Of a stretch of 9,451 nt of DNA, positions 5,924 through 9,451 are shown in pieces. Source of the DNA: Actinomycetota bacterium (GTDB taxonomy: Bacteria > Actinomycetota > Humimicrobiia > Humimicrobiales > Humimicrobiaceae); assembly GCA_018399435.1 (NCBI GenBank), contig JAGYOJ010000043.1, positions 1 through 9,451 of the forward strand, given 5' to 3'. Position 1 is the first letter of the stretch. Every line of letters begins with the position of its first letter. The notes below the pieces were generated by a model that had not been told where the DNA came from, made no database searches, and saw only the letters and a program-made list of their open reading frames with translations. A program made the translations under genes and the position numbers.

Positions 5924-7745
5924 AATAGTTATATATTTTTTAGCGCTGGCAATCATAGTGCTATCGGTAAGGCTATATTTCCTGCAGGTTATGAGCGGTC
6001 AGCTTTATGCGGAGATGGCACAGGAAAATATAGTAAGGACTAAAAGCGTGCCTGCACCCAGGGGAAATATATATGATAGAAATGGCAATTTACTAGTAAA
6101 AAGCGTGCCGGTGCCAGCTATTTCAGTAGAGCCCTTGGTTGTATTGGAAAATGAAAAAGTGCTGGAGACTTTAAGCCGGGAGCTTGATATAGGGTATGAC
6201 AAATTGGTAAGCAAGCTTTCAAGCGTTAATATGTCTTATCTTGATAGGGTTATATTAGACCATGACATAAGTGATGAAACTCTCGTCTATTTTAAGGAAA
6301 ATGCCAATAACCTGGTGGGCGTAGAGGTAATAAATATTTTTTTGAGGCAATATAATTATAGCTCATTGGCTTCCCACATATTGGGTTATACTGGCGAGAT
6401 AGATGAAGAAAAGCTTGAATCTGGAAAATATGATACATATGAGGGAGGAGACCAAATTGGAATTAGCGGCATTGAGCAATCTTATGAAGATATACTAAGG
6501 GGATCCAAAGGCAAAGTCACCTATGAAGTGGATCCTTTGGGAAGGCCTGTAAATATAATAGAAAAGATAGATTATATTGCCGGAAATGATGTTTACTTAA
6601 CTATTGACATAGAAATACAAAAGCAAGTTGAAGAGATTCTTTACCAGGCTATCCAAGAGAGAAGGGAACTGGCCCCGGAGGATGGCGAAGAAAATTTTAG
6701 GGTGCCAGGAGGGGCTGTGGTTATTCTTGAAGCTGCTACTGGAGAAATTGTTTCTATGGCAAGCTATCCAACTTTTAATCCGGAAATGTTTATTGGGGGA
6801 ATATCAGAAAATGATTGGCAGTATTTAAATGAGCCAAAAAATCATTACCCTTTAAATAATAGGGCAGTTATGTCCTATGCCCCGGGATCAACTTTTAAAA
6901 TAGTAACAGCTTACGGTGGCTTGACCGAAGAAGTAATAAATGAAAATTCTACAGTAACCTGCACGGGCACATGGTATGGCCTGGGAAGGAACTATCCAAA
7001 ATTATGCTGGAAAAAAAGTGGGCATGGCACCCTTAATATTTATGGCGGAATAAAAAATTCCTGCGACAGTTACTTTTATGAAATTGGCTATAGGCTGTTT
7101 GCAAAGAATAAAAATGAGAATGAATTACTACAAAAATATTCAAGGCTTTTTGGCATGGGCTCTGAAACCGGAATAGACCTTCCATATGAGGACAAGGGAG
7201 TAGTCCCGGACAGTGAATGGAAAAAGGAATATTTTAAAGAACAAGTTGAAAAAACTGTCTGGTATCCAGGCGATTCAGTTAATATGGCTATAGGCCAGGG
7301 CGATTTACTGGCTACCCCCCTCCAGTTGGCCCAATCCTATATGATTTTAGCTAATAGGGGAATGTATTATTCTCCGCATCTGGTGGAAGAAATTAAGGAT
7401 TATAAAGGGGAACTGGTTTTAGAAATGAAAGGGGAGAATTACAAGGATATAAATTTAAATGAAGAATATGTAGACATGATTGAGAAAGGGTTAAAGCTAG
7501 TTGTAGATGAAGGCACGGCAGCTTATAGGTTTTACCAGTTCCCAATAGATGAGATACCAATTGCAGGAAAAACTGGCACAGCAGAGGTAGCGGGCAAGCA
7601 AGACTTTGCCTGGTTTGGAAGCTATGCCCCAATAGGCAATCCTAAATATGTAGTAGTCGTAATGCTTGAAGAGGCTGGGGGAGGCTCTAGTGCAGCTGCC
7701 CCTATAGCTGAAGATATATATAGAATATTATTTAATATTGATTGA
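5907..7745 (+). CDS. mrdA: Penicillin-binding protein 2 (elongation transpeptidase)
   Basis: A class B PBP that cross-links side-wall peptidoglycan in partnership with RodA. The 612 residues comprise a signal-anchor helix at about 7-25, a pedestal domain beginning RGNIYDRNGN at 52-61 and including GISGIEQSYEDILRG at 185-199, then the transpeptidase domain. The catalytic motifs are S328-T-F-K331 (nucleophile and general base), S385-C-D387 in the SxN position (SxD forms occur in PBP2 proteins) and K555-T-G-T558. GHGTLNIYGGIKNSCDSYFY is typical of PBP2 rather than the division PBP3. C352, C367, H373 and C386 are spaced as a possible metal site. It overlaps mreD by 17 bases, and its TGA sits just before the rodA ATG. 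An extra ATG-led frame at 6628-6828 inside it is a shadow. Confidence 0.95.
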   Translation: MKKRIKIVIYFLALAIIVLSVRLYFLQVMSGQLYAEMAQENIVRTKSVPAPRGNIYDRNGNLLVKSVPVPAISVEPLVVLENEKVLETLSRELDIGYDKLVSKLSSVNMSYLDRVILDHDISDETLVYFKENANNLVGVEVINIFLRQYNYSSLASHILGYTGEIDEEKLESGKYDTYEGGDQIGISGIEQSYEDILRGSKGKVTYEVDPLGRPVNIIEKIDYIAGNDVYLTIDIEIQKQVEEILYQAIQERRELAPEDGEENFRVPGGAVVILEAATGEIVSMASYPTFNPEMFIGGISENDWQYLNEPKNHYPLNNRAVMSYAPGSTFKIVTAYGGLTEEVINENSTVTCTGTWYGLGRNYPKLCWKKSGHGTLNIYGGIKNSCDSYFYEIGYRLFAKNKNENELLQKYSRLFGMGSETGIDLPYEDKGVVPDSEWKKEYFKEQVEKTVWYPGDSVNMAIGQGDLLATPLQLAQSYMILANRGMYYSPHLVEEIKDYKGELVLEMKGENYKDINLNEEYVDMIEKGLKLVVDEGTAAYRFYQFPIDEIPIAGKTGTAEVAGKQDFAWFGSYAPIGNPKYVVVVMLEEAGGGSSAAAPIAEDIYRILFNID

Positions 7746-7749
7746 TTTC

Positions 7750-8922
7750 ATGTTAGATTATGCTGAAAACGGAAAAAAAGAAAATAAGATAAGGTTTGAT
7801 TTTATACTTTTTTTTGCAGTCCTTATCCTGGCAGGCTTTGGATTATTGATTATTTACAGCGCTACAAGGTATAGCTTGCCCGGCGGAATAAATGATCCAG
7901 CCTATTACCTTAAAAAACAAGCATATTGGGTAATTGCTGGGTTGGCCTTATTTCTTATTGTACAAATATTAAGCTATAAGAAGCTTAAAAAATATTTTTG
8001 GCTTTTGCTTATACTAAACCTCGGCCTGCTTATATCTGTGCTTTTGCTTGGCTATGAAGTCCATGGCTCAAAGAGCTGGATAAACCTTGGATTTTCTTCA
8101 TTTCAGCCTTCTGAAATATCTAAGGCACTAATGGTTATAACTGTGGCTGCCCCCCTTTCTAAATGGCGGGGTGAAAAAGAAAACAGTATTGGATTTAAAA
8201 AGGTTATTATCTCAACAATTATTGCCTTATCCTGCATAGGGCTTGTAGTTATGCAAAATGATATTGGGACTGCTTTAATTTTTTACCTTACTTTTATGGG
8301 AATGATTTTTGTTTCTGGGGCAAACTTATTCTATTTCTTCTCACTGCTTGCATTAAGCGCCGGCGGAGTATTTTTAGGCATTAAATTAGACATAATCAAG
8401 CAATACCAGCTGGACAGGATATTGGTCTTTTTAAAGCCTGGCGTGCAAGAAGGAGGAGTGGGCTATAATCTTTACCAGTCAAAACTCGCTATAGGCTCGG
8501 GAGAGCTATTTGGGAAGGGGCTTTTTTTAGGAAAACAAACAAACTTGAGTTATGTGCCTGAACACCAAACCGACTTTATTTTTTCAGTAGTGGGGGAAGA
8601 GCTCGGATTTGTAGGCGGGTTTTTTGTAATTGGGCTATTAGGAATTATCATCTGGAGGTGTTTAACCATTGCCCACAAAGCTACTGATGCATTTGGCAGC
8701 CTGGTTGCATCCGGAATTGCCTTTATACTCCTAAGCCAGGTAGTTATAAATATTGGTATGACTATAGGAATCATGCCAATAATAGGCATTCCACTGCCTT
8801 TTTTAAGTTATGGGGGCTCAAATCTTGTAAGCATGTTTATAGGGATAGCTGTTGTGGAAAATATATATAGAAATAGGGAATTAAGGAAATATCATGAAAT
8901 TGCATATGAGGAATTTGATTAA
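7750..8922 (+). CDS. rodA: Peptidoglycan glycosyltransferase RodA (SEDS family)
   Basis: A multi-pass membrane glycosyltransferase that polymerises lipid II into glycan strands for elongation. From ATG 7750 it has 390 residues with about ten hydrophobic helices. SEDS landmarks (numbered from this ATG): KSWINLG at 108-114 with the conserved tryptophan W110, FQPSEISK at 118-125, QNDIGTA at 169-175 (family usually QPDLGTA), EHQTDFIFSVVGEELGFVGG at 271-290 holding the catalytic-type D275, and IPLPFLSYGGSN in the C-terminal part. Position directly after mrdA identifies it as RodA rather than FtsW or SpoVE. The start is uncertain: an in-frame TTG at 7738 would overlap mrdA by 8 bases, whereas ATG 7750 lies 4 bases after the mrdA stop. 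Neither has a clear ribosome site; I prefer ATG. Confidence 0.94.
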   Translation: MLDYAENGKKENKIRFDFILFFAVLILAGFGLLIIYSATRYSLPGGINDPAYYLKKQAYWVIAGLALFLIVQILSYKKLKKYFWLLLILNLGLLISVLLLGYEVHGSKSWINLGFSSFQPSEISKALMVITVAAPLSKWRGEKENSIGFKKVIISTIIALSCIGLVVMQNDIGTALIFYLTFMGMIFVSGANLFYFFSLLALSAGGVFLGIKLDIIKQYQLDRILVFLKPGVQEGGVGYNLYQSKLAIGSGELFGKGLFLGKQTNLSYVPEHQTDFIFSVVGEELGFVGGFFVIGLLGIIIWRCLTIAHKATDAFGSLVASGIAFILLSQVVINIGMTIGIMPIIGIPLPFLSYGGSNLVSMFIGIAVVENIYRNRELRKYHEIAYEEFD

Positions 8923-8925
8923 ATT

Positions 8926-9451
8926 ATGGATTATTTAAGCAATAAAGATTTAGAAAAATTATTAGAAGGCATCCAAAAGCCGGGAAGGTATATTAATAGT
9001 GAAATAGGCACTAAAAGCAAAACTTTAGAGGAGATAAAAGAAATAGATGAGCCAGTATTAACTTGCCTTGCATTTCCTGACATATATGAAGTTGGCATGC
9101 CTAACCTGGGCATACAAATACTTTATGAGATTATAAATAGCAGGAAAAGGTTTAGCGCAGAAAGGGTGTTTTCTCCATGGGCAGATTTTGAAGAAAAATT
9201 AAGAAAGAAGGATGTTAAGCTTTTTTCCCTTGAAAATAGGATATTTATAAAAAACTTTGATTTGATAGGCTTTAGCCTATCCCATGAGCTTTTATATACC
9301 AATCTTTTAAATATATTAGACTTATCAGGAATAGAAAAAGACAAAGAAAAAAGGGAAGCAAAATTTCCACTGGTATGCGCGGGAGGGCCAGCTACTGTAA
9401 ACCCCGCCCCATTATCCAAGTTTTTAGATTTTTTAGTAATTGGAGAAGGCG
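8926..9451 (+). CDS. TIGR03960-type B12-binding-like radical-SAM protein, N-terminal part (3' end outside window)
   Basis: Open from ATG 8926 through the right edge, giving 175 residues with no stop. The reading contains KPGRYINSE (18-26), CLAFPDIYEVGMPNLGIQILY (47-67 in pieces), AERVFSPWADFE (78-89), LFSLEN (99-104), DLIGFSLSHELLYTNLLNILDLSGI (112-136 in pieces), CAGGPATVNPAPLS (151-164) and VIGEG (171-175). From memory these match the N-terminal cobalamin-binding-like (Rossmann) domain of the TIGR03960 family, whose CxxxCxxC radical-SAM domain would follow beyond the window. The family's reaction is unknown to me. In other genomes it is usually followed by a TIGR03936/DUF2344 partner, then an RNase E/G gene and rplU-rpmA. 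It starts 3 bases after the rodA stop in the same frame; GAGGA at 8908-8912 is rather far to serve as its ribosome site. Confidence 0.9.
   Translation, partial: MDYLSNKDLEKLLEGIQKPGRYINSEIGTKSKTLEEIKEIDEPVLTCLAFPDIYEVGMPNLGIQILYEIINSRKRFSAERVFSPWADFEEKLRKKDVKLFSLENRIFIKNFDLIGFSLSHELLYTNLLNILDLSGIEKDKEKREAKFPLVCAGGPATVNPAPLSKFLDFLVIGEG

Noticed and set aside
6501..6540. GGATCCAAAGG and GGATCCTTTGG pair with a 7-base CCAAAGG/CCTTTGG inverted repeat
   Set aside because: It is within the PBP2 reading frame encoding conserved pedestal residues, has a 22-base loop, and shows no further symmetry.
6628..6828. ATG-led 66-codon frame on the + strand inside mrdA
   Set aside because: It is fully contained in the PBP2 gene in another frame, has no ribosome site, and its translation shows no family resemblance.
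7808..7815. Run of eight T in rodA as a possible frameshift or assembly error
   Set aside because: The reading frame is intact on both sides with a full-length SEDS protein, so there is no sign of disruption.
9264..9281. Perfect 7-base inverted repeat GATAGGC-TTTA-GCCTATC
   Set aside because: It lies inside the conserved coding sequence of the radical-SAM gene (IGFSLS region) with no T-run after it, so it is not a terminator; chance hairpin is the simplest reading.
1..9451. Search by eye for CRISPR arrays, tRNA or rRNA genes, insertion sequences, riboswitches and terminators
   Set aside because: Genes cover nearly every base; spacers are at most 37 bases and contain no repeat array, stable GC-rich hairpin or terminal inverted repeats.

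Overview
This window is a compact run of ten genes, all on the + strand, with no intergenic gap longer than 37 bases. No RNA gene, mobile element, CRISPR array, convincing promoter or terminator is visible, so it reads as the inside of one long housekeeping operon. The DNA is AT-rich (roughly one third G+C by eye). Two genes are cut by the window: valS at the left edge and a radical-SAM gene at the right edge.

Layout. Positions 1-2675 hold translation and nucleotide metabolism genes: the valyl-tRNA synthetase C-terminus, the folate enzyme FolC, an unnamed two-helix membrane protein with a double zinc ribbon, and nucleoside diphosphate kinase with a cysteine-bearing N-terminal extension. Positions 2700-3525 hold a small DUF4321-like membrane protein overlapping a Maf-family nucleotide pyrophosphatase. 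Positions 3543-8922 hold the rod-shape elongation module in full: mreB, mreC, mreD, mrdA (PBP2) and rodA, with overlaps at mreC/mreD and mreD/mrdA and near contact at mrdA/rodA. From 8926 to the edge is the start of a TIGR03960-type B12-binding-like radical-SAM protein.

The elongation genes encode one machine. MreB filaments inside the cell connect through MreC and MreD to the RodA glycosyltransferase and the PBP2 transpeptidase, which together build side-wall peptidoglycan. The cell is therefore probably rod-shaped and makes peptidoglycan.

Organism. The order valS-folC-membrane protein-ndk-(DUF4321-maf)-mreBCD-mrdA-rodA-TIGR03960 resembles, from memory, the actinobacterial (Streptomyces-like) mre locus more than the Firmicutes maf-radC-mreBCD-minCD layout. 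FolC also carries GTNGKTS and GMGGRWDATN, which look actinobacterial. With such low G+C, a deep-branching AT-rich actinobacterial lineage is my best inference. The DUF4321-maf pair is more typical of Clostridia, so a clostridial relative is not excluded.

I see no wholly new system here. The items most worth checking are the zinc-ribbon membrane protein, the Cys motif on Ndk, a putative Cys3His metal site in PBP2, and an unusual number of gene junctions where the downstream gene sits in the same frame as its upstream neighbour with only one stop between them.
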